64,000 nucleotides of DNA from assembly GCA_902363595.1 (NCBI GenBank), contig CABJAP010000011.1, forward strand, positions 103,153 through 167,152, in the 5' to 3' direction. Origin of the DNA: Clostridia bacterium. GTDB taxonomy: Bacteria > Bacillota > Clostridia > Peptostreptococcales > Anaerovoracaceae. Numbering within the stretch: the first letter of the stretch is position 1; each line of letters starts with the position of its first letter. Under the pieces are notes generated by a model. The model saw only the letters and a program-made list of their open reading frames with translations. It ran no database searches and was not told the origin of the DNA. The position numbers were made by a program, and so were the translations under genes. Of the stretch, positions 8,216 to 17,318 are shown one piece after another.

Positions 8216-8938
8216 CTATATGACAGGTTGTTCGGGCAGGGGAATGTTTTTTCCCCCTACCGGTTTTCCATGATAGGTTTTCCAGAACCGCCAGAAACAC
8301 ATAAGCAAGCGAATCTCAGCCACCAGCACCACGATACCGCAGATCATCCCTATTATGAAGAAAACCATTGCTACTGTCTCCAAAGCTGCAATACTGCCTA
8401 AAGCAATCACGAAAAACAGCAGACCGCCTATAGAGGCCCAAATATACATGGTCCAGATGCTGCGGCACTTCTGCGCCAGATACTGCTCCCCCTCCATAAG
8501 GGCGATGTCACGGCAGCCATAAAGCAATTGATAAACGCATATGAAGCTAATGATCAATATCGCCAAAAAGAAGAGAACCATTGCTGCCAGGCTGATCAAG
8601 CCGACAACAAAAGAAGCATCTCCCAGGCTCTCATTTTCATCGGGCCAGTAAGCATTCACCAAGAAAAGGAACAGTGCTGCCAACGCTGCTGCAGAAAGCA
8701 GGATCGTAATCAAAGTAAACGTTTTCGCCTTGCGAAACCGCTCATTGATGCGGCTGCACTTAAAAACACCCACAATGGTTATCACCCATCCGACCAGTTC
8801 CAGAGGCAGAACCAAAAAGGCAGCGGATTCGTCGACCGCAGAAATGAGCGATTCGACGACTGATAACACCATTGTCACAATCGATCCAATTACAATCAGT
8901 CTTAGTCCCCGCAAATCGTAATACACACACATGCGCAC
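8216..8938 (-). CDS. Multi-pass membrane protein of unknown function
   Basis: A 240-aa protein with about five or six hydrophobic segments (for example LIVIGSIVTMVLSVV, FTLITILLSAAALAALFLF and VVGLISLAAMVLFFLAILII) and a basic C-terminal tail. I do not recognise the family. It lies 19 nt downstream of the racemase gene in the same direction and before a terminator, so it is the last gene of the racemase/acyl-CoA ligase run. A transport or membrane-sensing role is possible, but nothing in the sequence specifies one. Confidence 0.6.
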   Translation of the reverse strand: MRMCVYYDLRGLRLIVIGSIVTMVLSVVESLISAVDESAAFLVLPLELVGWVITIVGVFKCSRINERFRKAKTFTLITILLSAAALAALFLFLVNAYWPDENESLGDASFVVGLISLAAMVLFFLAILIISFICVYQLLYGCRDIALMEGEQYLAQKCRSIWTMYIWASIGGLLFFVIALGSIAALETVAMVFFIIGMICGIVVLVAEIRLLMCFWRFWKTYHGKPVGGKNIPLPEQPVI

Positions 8939-8957
8939 ACCTCCTCAGTCAATGGGT

Positions 8958-10049
8958 CTATATATACACTACGTCCACATTCTGTGAATTGGTAGCATAG
9001 ACAATGGTGGCATAACAGAGATCAAATTCGACCACGTCTCCCACTTTATAGTCGTGTTTGCAGTTCTGCACGTCGAGAATGGTATGATCGCTGGATGCTC
9101 CCAATATTTTAATTTCTTCATCGCGTGGCAGCAGCATATCGGCAAACGCAAAATCCACTTTGCCCAGGCCAATGATCGCCCGTTTATGTACACCCTGGTC
9201 TTCAAAGGCTGGATGGTTCCCAAAGGCATCGAACTCGATCTGCCCCACCGGATAGCTGGGCTTTTCTTTAACTTCGATCACTTCCGCCTGCAAGGTGAAC
9301 ACATCCTGGTGCATATCGCTCATGTCAAAGCCCCAGAGGTCCTGCAGATCCTTTGCCAGAATAATGGCTTCGCCGATGCGCAGCTGATTGATTCTGCGCG
9401 GCATATTCCCTTCCAGAACCCTTGGATAAGAAGTAGTCGATCCTCCGGAAACAAATTCCAGTTCCCTTCCGATCTTCTCTTCAATCATTTCTACGCACTC
9501 AACCAGCTCGTTGAGTTTTTCCGGCGTGGCCGCAATCGCTCCATAACAGCCCAAATTGGTTCCAATTCCGGCCAGCTCCAGATTGTAGAGCTCGTTTTCG
9601 ACCCGAAGCGCCGCCTGCAGCAGCTCTTCTTTATCCCAGTAGCCTTCCCGCAAATCGCCTAGGTCTACCATCAGGATAACCTTATGACGCCGGTCCTGCA
9701 ACCCGGCCTGATGGTTCAGCGCTTCCAGCACCTTCATTTCACTGTTCAGGCTGACCTCTGCCAGACGAACCACATCGGCCGCCTCGCTGAGCATGGGGAT
9801 CCGTATCATCATAAAATCCGACTGGACTCCGAAATTTCTTGCTTCTTCAATCTGCTCCAGCCTCGAGGTAGCAATGTAGCGGCAGCCGGCCAGTGCAAAC
9901 TGGTTAGCGCATTCAGGAAGGCCTGTACAGCCTTTGATGACGCCTGCCACTTCAATTCCCTGGTCTTGGCATTTAATGAGAACATGGTCAATATTATGTC
10001 TCAGTTTCTTCAGGTCTACAACTAATTTCGGGTATTTGTTTTTGTTCAT
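8958..10049 (-). CDS. orr: PLP-dependent amino-acid racemase, probable ornithine racemase
   Basis: A ~363-aa alanine-racemase-like barrel enzyme of the YhfX/Orr type. The N-terminal PKLVVDLKKLRHNI and VAGVIKGCTG, with the PLP lysine, match the fold-type III pattern. Ornithine racemase makes D-ornithine from L-ornithine for OraSE, and the complete D-ornithine pathway lies only 2.6 kb away, which drives the name. A different amino-acid racemase cannot be excluded by sequence alone. The ATG at 10049 is preferred over a GTG two codons upstream because GAAAGG is then well placed. The upstream ligase stop overlaps this start region. Confidence 0.78.
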   Translation of the reverse strand: MNKNKYPKLVVDLKKLRHNIDHVLIKCQDQGIEVAGVIKGCTGLPECANQFALAGCRYIATSRLEQIEEARNFGVQSDFMMIRIPMLSEAADVVRLAEVSLNSEMKVLEALNHQAGLQDRRHKVILMVDLGDLREGYWDKEELLQAALRVENELYNLELAGIGTNLGCYGAIAATPEKLNELVECVEMIEEKIGRELEFVSGGSTTSYPRVLEGNMPRRINQLRIGEAIILAKDLQDLWGFDMSDMHQDVFTLQAEVIEVKEKPSYPVGQIEFDAFGNHPAFEDQGVHKRAIIGLGKVDFAFADMLLPRDEEIKILGASSDHTILDVQNCKHDYKVGDVVEFDLCYATIVYATNSQNVDVVYI

Positions 10050-10051
10050 TT

Positions 10052-11863
10052 TCACCTTTCCTCTCTGTTCGAATCTGCATAGCGGACAATCTTTTTGGCC
10101 GTATTTTTCGCAAAATCCTCTTTACGAATGATGATCTTCTTAATTTTCTTGAAAAATGGCGTCATCTCATTAATCTTGTCAACTTCCTGCCAGAGCAGTT
10201 TCTGAGCCTCCTCCAGCGAGTAATCCTTTCCCAGCTTTTCCTTCAGTTCCTCTTCATCCAATTTGACGGAAGCAACAATCGTCGTGTCTTCCCCGTCATC
10301 ACTGTCCTGCCCAAAAACAAAGGATTCTTCAATGAAGGGAACATTGCTCAAATAGTATTCCAGCTCTTCCGGATAAACGTTTTTGCCGTTTTTGGTAATA
10401 ATCACATTCTTTTTACGGCCTGTGATGTAAGCATAGCCGTCCTCATCGATATAGCCCAGATCTCCGGTATGGAACCAGCCGTCTCTGATCACTGAAGCCG
10501 TTGCCTCCGGCATATTGTAATAACCGAGCATGATGTTGGGTCCTTTGATGCACAGCTCACCGATTCCCTCTTCATTGGGCGAATCGATCCGCATGGAGCA
10601 TCCGGGAAAAGGAACGCCGATGGATGTGGCTTTGGGCGCAGTATCGGGGTTGAGGGCGCCCAGAGGCGCGCATTCCGTAAGGCCGTAACCCTGCAGCGCC
10701 TGAATGCCGAAGTCCTGGATCCCCTCCAGGATTTCGGGGTTAATGGCAGCACCGCCGCAGATCATGATCCGCATTCTTCCGCCGAATACAGCACGGATCT
10801 CTTTCAGGAAAAGATTCCCCAGATCCAAACCAATTTTTTTGGTTTTACGGTTGAGCTTCAAAACCTTTTTCAACATCTTTTCCTTACCCTGCTTGCGGAC
10901 ATTTTTCCAAATTTTTTTGTACATGCTTTCGAAAATCAGCGGCACACCCAAGAACATGGTCGGCTTTACTTCAGCAAGATTTTTGGTAATATATTTCAGT
11001 CCTTCACAGTAAGCGATGGCCGCGCCCTTGTAAATGGGCATCAAAAATCCGCAGGTGCATTCGTAGGTGTGATGGATCGGTAAAACGGAAAAAAAGATAT
11101 CCCAATCGTTTACCTTTAAAACCGTCGGAGAAACCATCAGGTTGGACGCCAGGTTCCAGTGGGAAAGCATAACGCCTTTGGATACGCCGGTAGTTCCCGA
11201 TGTAAAGAGAATAACACTTAATTCATCCTTGTTGATCTGGGCATCCAAGAATCGCCGGTCGCCTTCTGCGATCAGCCTGATCCCTTCCTTGACTAAAGGT
11301 CTCCACGCCTGCACCTGGCCTTGATCCTGATCAGCATCCATGTTGATCAGACTCTTGAGTACCGTGCCGCCGCTGTTTTTCATATCTTCAAAAGTTTTCT
11401 GAAAGCGCCCTGAAAAAATAACGCAGCTTACCTCTGCCTGAATGATCAGTTGTTTCAGCTCCAGGGGATTGAGCTCTTTGTCCAGGGGCACGACAATACC
11501 GGTACCGCACAAAGCAGCCAGATAAGAAATCGCCCATTGACAGCAATTGTCGCCGATTACGCCAATTCGTTTTCCCTTCAGGCCTGTATCAATCAGCACC
11601 GTCCCCAAGCCATTAACCATATCCAGCATTTCCGTATAGGAAACAGTCTTATACGGACCGCCCTTTTCCATCTTTTGATAAAAAGCAGTATGATCACCAT
11701 ACAGCTGGGCGCTGGTTTCAATCATGTGCTTGATATCCATGATTGGGCGGCTTTCTTTGTATTTTACTGCTGGGCTGGTGCTGGCTTTAATCTGAGCTAC
11801 GATTTCCTCAGCCGCTTGCAGGTCGGCACCTTTTAAAGCGCGGTATTCTTCTTTACTGAGCAT
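10052..11863 (-). CDS. Long-chain acyl-CoA synthetase (AMP-forming), paralogue 1
   Basis: A 603-aa ANL-superfamily enzyme. ILFTSGTTGVSKGVMLSH is the P-loop-like AMP-binding signature, GYGLTECAPL is motif A5, and DGWFHTGDLGYIDEDGYAY with GRKKNVIITKNGKNVYPEE are the hinge and C-terminal motifs. It would activate a fatty or aromatic acid to acyl-AMP, then acyl-CoA; the substrate cannot be read from the sequence. It lies 3 nt after a related gene (11867-13609) and overlaps the start region of the racemase, so the three are probably co-transcribed. Confidence 0.9.
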   Translation of the reverse strand: MLSKEEYRALKGADLQAAEEIVAQIKASTSPAVKYKESRPIMDIKHMIETSAQLYGDHTAFYQKMEKGGPYKTVSYTEMLDMVNGLGTVLIDTGLKGKRIGVIGDNCCQWAISYLAALCGTGIVVPLDKELNPLELKQLIIQAEVSCVIFSGRFQKTFEDMKNSGGTVLKSLINMDADQDQGQVQAWRPLVKEGIRLIAEGDRRFLDAQINKDELSVILFTSGTTGVSKGVMLSHWNLASNLMVSPTVLKVNDWDIFFSVLPIHHTYECTCGFLMPIYKGAAIAYCEGLKYITKNLAEVKPTMFLGVPLIFESMYKKIWKNVRKQGKEKMLKKVLKLNRKTKKIGLDLGNLFLKEIRAVFGGRMRIMICGGAAINPEILEGIQDFGIQALQGYGLTECAPLGALNPDTAPKATSIGVPFPGCSMRIDSPNEEGIGELCIKGPNIMLGYYNMPEATASVIRDGWFHTGDLGYIDEDGYAYITGRKKNVIITKNGKNVYPEELEYYLSNVPFIEESFVFGQDSDDGEDTTIVASVKLDEEELKEKLGKDYSLEEAQKLLWQEVDKINEMTPFFKKIKKIIIRKEDFAKNTAKKIVRYADSNREER

Positions 11864-11866
11864 CTA

Positions 11867-13609
11867 TTAATCCTCCTGTGGATCGTCATTTTGCAGCTGA
11901 CTATGGCGTTTGATCTTGCGAGTGGTGGTTTTTTCAAATTCTTCGTCTCTGATCCGGAATCGTTTCACCCGTTTGTAGAGAGGCATTTCTTCGTTGGTTT
12001 CATCGATAACTGCCTTCATAAAGTCTTTCAGGCCTTCTTCACTCATTTCTCCCAACTCCTCGTTGATTGCTGCGTAATCCGGATAAATATCCGCGCGTAC
12101 GATCGTGTCGCCGGTTCGCTTGTCAATTGTTCCATAGACCATAACTTCTTCTATATATTTGTTTTTCAACAAATAGTATTCCACTTCTTCCGGGAAAATG
12201 TTCTTTCCATTTTTGGTGACGATTACATTTTTCTTCCTGCCGCAGACATAAAGGAATCCCTCTTCGTCAAAGCGGCCGTAATCTCCTGTATAGAGCCATC
12301 CGTCCCGGAGAACCTGCTCGGTCGCCTCCGGGTCATTATAATACCCGATCATAACCGAAGGTCCTCTGCATATAATTTCGCCTATGCCGTCTCGATCTGG
12401 GTCGATAATTTTTACTTCTGTTCCCGGCATTGGTTTTCCTACAGAATCGGCTTTGCTGTAACGGTCCCGGTTTACTGCAATAATGGGCGCGTTTTCCGTC
12501 ATTCCATAACCTTGAATCATTGGAATTCCCATAGCCTCATAGTCGCGGATTACTTCTGGATTGATGGCCGCCCCTCCGGCAATGAACAGGCTCATATGAT
12601 TGCCTGTGCTTTGATGAAGTTGGCCAAAAATTTTGCGGATCAGTTTTTGGTTGTTATATAATTTTGTCTTCCGTGACAAACGGACCATATTTCTCATGGT
12701 TTCGGCCTTGCCCGAACCTTCTGCCTGTTTCCAAATCTTTTTGTGCATAGTCTCAAAAATCAGCGGTACCCCCAGCATTACGGTGGCCTCTGATTCTTTC
12801 ATATTTTTTTGTATATGCTTAAGCCCTTCGCAGATAGCAATACACATGCCTTGATACATCCCAGTAAAGATATGGCACGTCATCTCATAGGAATGGTGCA
12901 TGGGCAGGACCGATAATCCCATTCCCGGGCTTTCAATCTTTACATATTTCGACATGTTATAAACATTGGCGGAAATATTTTTATGGGAAAGCATGACGCC
13001 TTTGGCAAGGCCGGTAGTTCCGGAAGTAAACAGCAGTGAACACATGGCTTCCCGGTCGATGGGAGCATCGATAAAACGTTTGTCCCCCTGGTCGATCAAT
13101 GCCTGCCCTTCTTCGATTAAGCGGTCGAAGGAAAGAATGCTGTCCTCATGCTCCTCGGTGGACATGCAGATCCGGTATTGTACGCCTTCTACCTGGGAAA
13201 GTGCGATTTCTACCGTGTCCTCCAGCTTTTTTGAATAGATAATGGCGCTGACTCCCGCCCGCTCCAACAGATGGATGATTTCCTTCGGCGGAAGTTCCCG
13301 ATCTAAGGGAACGACTACTCCGGTTCCGTTGACCGTACCCAAATATGAAACCACCCATTTATAGCTGTTTTCACCAATAACAGCTATCTTGGCCCCTTTA
13401 AGTCCCAGATCAATCAGCCTAGTTCCCAAGGCATCCACATCCTTTTTTACCTGAGAATAAAAGATGGGGCGATATTCCCCTCCAGGTACATCTTTCACAA
13501 GATAGGCTTTCTCCTCGGCAAAGATCTCTGCGCTTGTATTTAGCATATCTTTTAGATCGTTTATGTATCTGAATTGATAAAATGTATCTTTATATTTTCT
13601 ACTATTCAA
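11867..13609 (-). CDS. Long-chain acyl-CoA synthetase (AMP-forming), paralogue 2
   Basis: A 580-aa relative of the next gene, with the same layout: LLFTSGTTGLAKGVMLSH, GYGMTENAPI, YTGDYGRFDEEGFLYV and CGRKKNVIVTKNGKNIFPEE. Shared stretches such as the HKNIS/HWNLA segment and PIHHTYE/PMHHSYE indicate an old tandem duplication. It is the first gene of the run to 8216. The first residues (MNSRKYKDTFYQFRYINDL) differ from its partner, so the two may prefer different acids. Why acyl-CoA ligases sit with an amino-acid racemase is not clear. Confidence 0.9.
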   Translation of the reverse strand: MNSRKYKDTFYQFRYINDLKDMLNTSAEIFAEEKAYLVKDVPGGEYRPIFYSQVKKDVDALGTRLIDLGLKGAKIAVIGENSYKWVVSYLGTVNGTGVVVPLDRELPPKEIIHLLERAGVSAIIYSKKLEDTVEIALSQVEGVQYRICMSTEEHEDSILSFDRLIEEGQALIDQGDKRFIDAPIDREAMCSLLFTSGTTGLAKGVMLSHKNISANVYNMSKYVKIESPGMGLSVLPMHHSYEMTCHIFTGMYQGMCIAICEGLKHIQKNMKESEATVMLGVPLIFETMHKKIWKQAEGSGKAETMRNMVRLSRKTKLYNNQKLIRKIFGQLHQSTGNHMSLFIAGGAAINPEVIRDYEAMGIPMIQGYGMTENAPIIAVNRDRYSKADSVGKPMPGTEVKIIDPDRDGIGEIICRGPSVMIGYYNDPEATEQVLRDGWLYTGDYGRFDEEGFLYVCGRKKNVIVTKNGKNIFPEEVEYYLLKNKYIEEVMVYGTIDKRTGDTIVRADIYPDYAAINEELGEMSEEGLKDFMKAVIDETNEEMPLYKRVKRFRIRDEEFEKTTTRKIKRHSQLQNDDPQED

Positions 13610-13702
13610 ATGGATAAAACCCCTTTCCCGGTTTCCCGTATAATTACAAAACGCCTGATAGTTTATTGTATCATTTTACGGAGCCCAGTGCAATTGGCAA
13701 AG

Positions 13703-13734
13703 AAAAAAGCTGTCTCTGCTTTTGAGAGACAGCT
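13703..13734 (-). terminator. Terminator of the cold-shock gene
   Basis: On the minus strand AGCTGTCTCT pairs with AGAGACAGCT (arms 13725-13734 and 13708-13717), followed by TTTTTTC. It lies ~30 nt after the csp stop. Confidence 0.85.
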
Positions 13735-13765
13735 TCGGTTCGATCACTTTGTCTTACATGCTATG

Positions 13766-13975
13766 TTATGCTAAGCGAACATTGGCAGCTCTTGTCTTGC
13801 CGCGCTTAACGTCATCTTCAATGTCAAAAGTAACCTTCTGGCCTTCCTTGAGTGTCTTGAATCCGTCAGCGATAATGGCTGAGAAATGCACGAAGAGGTC
13901 TTCGCCGCCATCATCATTTGTGATAAATCCAAATCCCTTGTCATCATTAAACCATTTTACTGTACCTGTATACAT
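13766..13975 (-). CDS. Cold-shock protein, CspA family
   Basis: A 69-aa single OB-fold protein, [20 protein letters not shown], with the RNP1 motif KGFGFI and RNP2 DLFVHFSAI. These aromatic residues bind single-stranded RNA/DNA. The length is typical. Such proteins act as RNA chaperones and are often made at high level. The gene stands alone, with its own terminator and a structured leader at 14023-14074. A GGAGGTACC ribosome site precedes the ATG. Confidence 0.97.
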   Translation of the reverse strand: MYTGTVKWFNDDKGFGFITNDDGGEDLFVHFSAIIADGFKTLKEGQKVTFDIEDDVKRGKTRAANVRLA

Positions 13976-14022
13976 TCTCCGGTACCTCCTGTTTCTTAAT
14001 TATACTTCATAGATCCAAGTAT

Positions 14023-14074
14023 AAAAAAATGCGGTTTAAAAGTATCCCAGGCAGGAACTTTTAAAAACCACATT
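14023..14074 (-). promoter_or_regulatory. Hairpin with T-run in the leader region of csp
   Basis: On the minus strand a hairpin formed by AATGTGGTTTTTAAAAGT and ACTTTTAAACCGCATT is followed by TTTTTTT, ~48 nt upstream of the csp start. It could be a leader attenuator/antiterminator of csp, or the terminator of a transcript from the repeat-rich region to the right. The sequence does not decide. Confidence 0.5.
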
Positions 14075-14100
14075 GCTTATAACCGTTCTCCATTCAATAC

Positions 14101-14591
14101 AAGCTTAGTATAGCATGTAGTTGTCAGATTTGTCAAACAAAATTCGCTCAATTTCCGTTCTTTCTGATGAGTTTTTGGGCGTGCTCCCGATGGGTTTTGC
14201 CGAAACAACTGGGGCCGCTGCGCAGAGGCGGCAGCTGGCCGGTATTTTTTTGAGGGGTTTTGGGGATCATCGGCGCGAAAAGGGTGGGCGGCCGACGCCC
14301 TGATGTGGTTTACCATAATCAAAACGATACATTTTGATCGAAATTAGTGTAAATTTTGTAGGCTGCAGAAGACGGAAATAGTATAAATCGGAACCGATGG
14401 CAGTTTTGGCAAAATCCACCCTCTGGAAACGTTGAAAAATTGCACTAATTTTGGTCAAAGCTGCAAAATTAGTGCAATCCTGGGCGACAGGCTGTCACAT
14501 GAAGCAACTGAATCGCTTTTTTTCATGCAACAGCCCCTGTTGTGTTTTATTGTTCTGGTTGAAACGCTTTCAATCAGTCAGTGGAAAGTGC
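14101..14591. other. Gene-free repeat-rich region
   Basis: No convincing gene is present; the open frames lack ribosome sites and have unnatural composition. It contains the perfect hairpin at 14439-14478. After it comes a second imperfect hairpin (about 14488-14533, pattern GGCTG...CATGAAGC...GCTTTTTTTCATG...CAGCC) that resembles the terminator at 20638-20685. Confidence 0.6.
14439..14478. repeat. Perfect 15-bp hairpin, copy 1
   Basis: Arms ATTGCACTAATTTTG (14439-14453) and CAAAATTAGTGCAAT (14464-14478) with a 10-nt loop. The same arms occur at 29308-29346 in the opposite orientation, together with flanking GTTGAAAA-type and AAGCTGCAAAA sequences, so this is a dispersed element rather than a chance palindrome. 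Confidence 0.75.
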
Positions 14592-15800
14592 TTATTTCCA
14601 GGACAGAGAGTACCATCCTGATGACGTTTTGGTTCCTCTGTACACTTTAATGTAGTATGTACCCTTAGGCAGCTTTCCATAAGACTTCAGTGTCAGTTTA
14701 TTGTTGTAATAGTTGTAGTTGTATGCGCTGCTTACTTTCTTTCCCTTCTTATTGTAGACAACAACCTTCAGCTTATTGTTGGTAGCGCCCTTCATCGTCA
14801 GAGTTACTTTTTTCTTTCCGCCCAGCTTAAATTTATACCAATCAGCCTGGCTGCTTCCAGCAATAATCGTGCCCTTTTTGGTCTTTTTCTTTTTGATGGT
14901 CACGGCCTTGGACTTCTTTTTGCCGGATTTTTCGGTGATTTTTTTGTTGGTTACTTGGAATTGGTAATAGCCGTCATAATTGTAGTCGGAAGCAAGCTTA
15001 ATGTAATATGTGGTGCCTTTCTTAACTCCGTATGTAGGTGCATAGTAGGTCGATGTGGCATTGGACAGTGCTTTCTTATTGCTCTTGCACAGCGTCACCT
15101 TACCATAATCAGAACTTACTACCTGTAGATATCCGGTCTGTGTTGCCTTAAATTTAAAATAGTTTGTCTGGGCATCTTTCTGCCCTACAGTGATTCTCTT
15201 TCCTGCAGTGATTGTTCTGTCCGCTCCGTTGGCATAAACTGCCGCTATTCCAAATGCACTGACATTGCTGGAAGCATAGATGCCTATATAATAGGTTCCG
15301 GCGCTTGGCACTTTAAAAGTCCTGTCAGTTACCGCCTTAGCTGACGCATAGCCAGTACTATCAACAGGGTTTGTCATATCCGGATCATAAAACAAACCAT
15401 ATGATACACTGCTTTCTTCTGCGCCGCCGAGAATTTGAAGGGTCCCCTTAGCCGGAGCCGTATATGCCTGGCTGAATCCATACTTAGAATTACTATACTG
15501 TTTCGCAGGTACAACAGCTTCTTCGATTGATTCCTCACCTGTAACAAGGTTAGTTACATTAATATATCCCACTGTCGTTTTCGGCGTTGCTGCCGCTTTC
15601 TTCAGCGATTTAATAGTCTTCGGTTCTACAATCTCTGTTTTACTGATCTGCTTTGAGATCTCTTTGGTGCTTGTTTTTGATGCTTGCGCTTTTACTAATC
15701 CCTCGCTGCCGCCCGTATCTGCGAACGCTACGCCGGCTGAAGTAAATACCAATGTGGCGATCAAAAGCGCCGACAGCAATTTGCTCATTCCTTTTTTCAT
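14592..15800 (-). CDS. Secreted protein with pre-peptidase C-terminal-like domains
   Basis: A 402-aa exported protein. The N-terminus MKKGMSKLLSALLIATLVFT is a clear signal peptide, cleaved after a VAFA-type site. The mature part has repeated beta-rich modules (for example GTYYIGIYAS, TYYIKLASDYNYDGYYQFQV and KGTYYIKVYR) typical of PPC-type domains that usually accompany secreted enzymes, joined by Lys/Thr-rich linkers. No catalytic motif is seen, so a binding or surface role is likely. It is a single gene with a strong GGAG ribosome site. No sortase motif or terminal membrane anchor is visible. Confidence 0.75.
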   Translation of the reverse strand: MKKGMSKLLSALLIATLVFTSAGVAFADTGGSEGLVKAQASKTSTKEISKQISKTEIVEPKTIKSLKKAAATPKTTVGYINVTNLVTGEESIEEAVVPAKQYSNSKYGFSQAYTAPAKGTLQILGGAEESSVSYGLFYDPDMTNPVDSTGYASAKAVTDRTFKVPSAGTYYIGIYASSNVSAFGIAAVYANGADRTITAGKRITVGQKDAQTNYFKFKATQTGYLQVVSSDYGKVTLCKSNKKALSNATSTYYAPTYGVKKGTTYYIKLASDYNYDGYYQFQVTNKKITEKSGKKKSKAVTIKKKKTKKGTIIAGSSQADWYKFKLGGKKKVTLTMKGATNNKLKVVVYNKKGKKVSSAYNYNYYNNKLTLKSYGKLPKGTYYIKVYRGTKTSSGWYSLSWK

Positions 15801-16280
15801 ATTGCTCTCCTTTTTGAATACTGTTGGTTCAATTCATATTTAGTTATCATTATACCTGATTTTCACAGCTTTTCCACTATTTTTTCACACATTGATCATG
15901 TTTTTTTATCAGAACAAATCCTTTAAATCCAAAGGTTACAGCCATGCATGTCCCACATGAAACCTCTGTATGTTTTAAGTAAAATATGCATATTCATTCA
16001 CATTTGTAGTTCCCATTTACTAAAGCCACAATCTTGGATCCATAAAAAATAAAAACAAAATAATTGTCCTTTTTAGCTAATTAGGATTAATAAAGCTTGC
16101 TGTTTAACGGAAATGCGAGGCATTGATGGCAAAACGGACAGCGCAGTGATCGAAACTACGCAAAGAAAAACGACCCCGCCGAAACCTGCAGATCAACTGC
16201 ACGTTCCGATCGGGCCGTTCCTATACTACAATTGTTAACGTGGGTACAAAGGGCGAATCACGATTTCGAAGAAAACTTTT
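15801..16280. other. Intergenic region, 480 bp
   Basis: No gene is supported. The left part is AT-rich and holds the promoter region of the secreted-protein gene. The right part holds the long terminator at 16164-16219. The middle (16040-16150) shows no motif I can name. Confidence 0.5.
16164..16219 (-). terminator. Long imperfect terminator of the C-GCAxxG-C-C gene
   Basis: On the minus strand a ~24-bp interrupted stem (AACG..CCCG..CGGAA..TGCAG pairing with CTGCA..TTTCG..GGG..CGTT) is followed by TTTTTC. It lies ~60 nt downstream of the stop at 16281. Confidence 0.6.
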
Positions 16281-16685
16281 TTATTTCAACAAAACCTCTT
16301 CAATTATTTTTGCCGCGTCCTCAATACAGCCGTCGCAGCTGCGCAGCACATTGCCTCCATTTATCCCCTTTAACTCAGCGCAGATCACCGTCTTATTCTT
16401 TTCTTCAAATTTCTTAGTCATTTCTTTCATCATCTTATAGCACTGCTTCTTTGTAGCAGGCTTGCTCAGGTTTCCATCGCTCAGTTTCATTCCTGTGAGG
16501 GCGGCCATAGCACTGACGGCCCCGCAGGTTCCCATGGTTCCCATTCCAAAGCCAAAGGCCTCTGTCATCTTAAAGGCCTCCCCTTCATCCACACCCATCA
16601 GATCACAATAAGCACATGCCACCGCCTGCGCACAATTGTAACCACTCTTATGATTTTCTACTGCCTTTGCAACTCTTTCAGTCAT
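16281..16685 (-). CDS. C-GCAxxG-C-C family redox protein
   Basis: A 134-aa protein with the family's cysteine pattern: GYNCAQAV near the N-terminus, TCGAVSAM in the middle (variant of GCAxxG), then CYKMMKEM, VICAELKG and LRSCDGCIEDA. These proteins are thought to bind a metal or iron-sulfur site and are often linked to redox partners; the exact function is unknown. The family is common in anaerobes. It is preceded by a GGAGGATGAC ribosome site and followed by its own terminator. Confidence 0.88.
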   Translation of the reverse strand: MTERVAKAVENHKSGYNCAQAVACAYCDLMGVDEGEAFKMTEAFGFGMGTMGTCGAVSAMAALTGMKLSDGNLSKPATKKQCYKMMKEMTKKFEEKNKTVICAELKGINGGNVLRSCDGCIEDAAKIIEEVLLK

Positions 16686-16742
16686 TTGTCATCCTCCTTT
16701 TTTCTCTTCCGTTTCAAAAAACATCCCCTTTTTCGGCCAAAA

Positions 16743-17318
16743 TCAGCGGCTGTCCCCGGGGTCAGGTTTCCTTTTTTTATCCCTTATTAGCCAGACAAAA
16801 AAGCCGGCTGTGTAAGTAAGTGCTCCCAAGGCGCCGGAAACAATATCACCCATGGTGTTAAGATTGTTTCCCTGCATATTTGTATGGATCAACTGGTCTG
16901 CCGAAAACTCGTAAATCTCCCAAATTGCCGCACATGCGCAGGAAAAGAACAACGCAAACAAGATTTGAACCAGCAGCAAACGCTTTTCGTGGTAACGCTT
17001 TAAGATGTATTGCATGATCAGACGGCCGCCTTCTGCAGCCAGTAGGCCGCTGAGATAGTGAACAACCCGATCATACCCGTCAATGCTGCGATAAAAGTCC
17101 AAGACTGAGCCAAAAGCTGCAGCCAGCAGGTCGAAACACAATGCCAAAACAAAGAAATGCTGGGGAGCTTTGTAAAGTACGGCAGCTATCAGAATAGACG
17201 AAACGTATGCGCCGATCATATTGATCACAGGCGGATCAATTCCTGTCGTCCGTGCGATTATCACACATATGGTAATCAAAAACCATAGTCCAATTACGCT
17301 ATAAATTCGCTGCTTCAT
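16743..17318 (-). CDS. Small multi-pass membrane protein
   Basis: A 191-aa protein with about six membrane segments (YSVIGLWFLITICVIIA, MIGAYVSSILIAAVLY, FFVLALCFDLLAAAFGS and others). Conserved-looking polar motifs include DGYDRVVHYLSGLLAAEGG and CAAIWEIYEFSADQL, which resemble, from memory, the YjdF/DUF2238 type of integral membrane proteins. It starts right after the stop of the ABC exporter gene, so the two are co-transcribed. The C-terminus is short and charged. No enzymatic function can be assigned. Confidence 0.65.
   Translation of the reverse strand: MKQRIYSVIGLWFLITICVIIARTTGIDPPVINMIGAYVSSILIAAVLYKAPQHFFVLALCFDLLAAAFGSVLDFYRSIDGYDRVVHYLSGLLAAEGGRLIMQYILKRYHEKRLLLVQILFALFFSCACAAIWEIYEFSADQLIHTNMQGNNLNTMGDIVSGALGALTYTAGFFVWLIRDKKRKPDPGDSR

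Noticed and set aside
14077-14322. Open frame of 81 codons in the 14-kb repeat region
   Set aside because: It has no ribosome site, odd composition and lies in non-coding repeats; no protein feature is visible.
14101-14591. CRISPR array in the repeat-rich intergenic regions
   Set aside because: Repeats are not regularly spaced, there are no spacer-length units and no cas gene is in the window.
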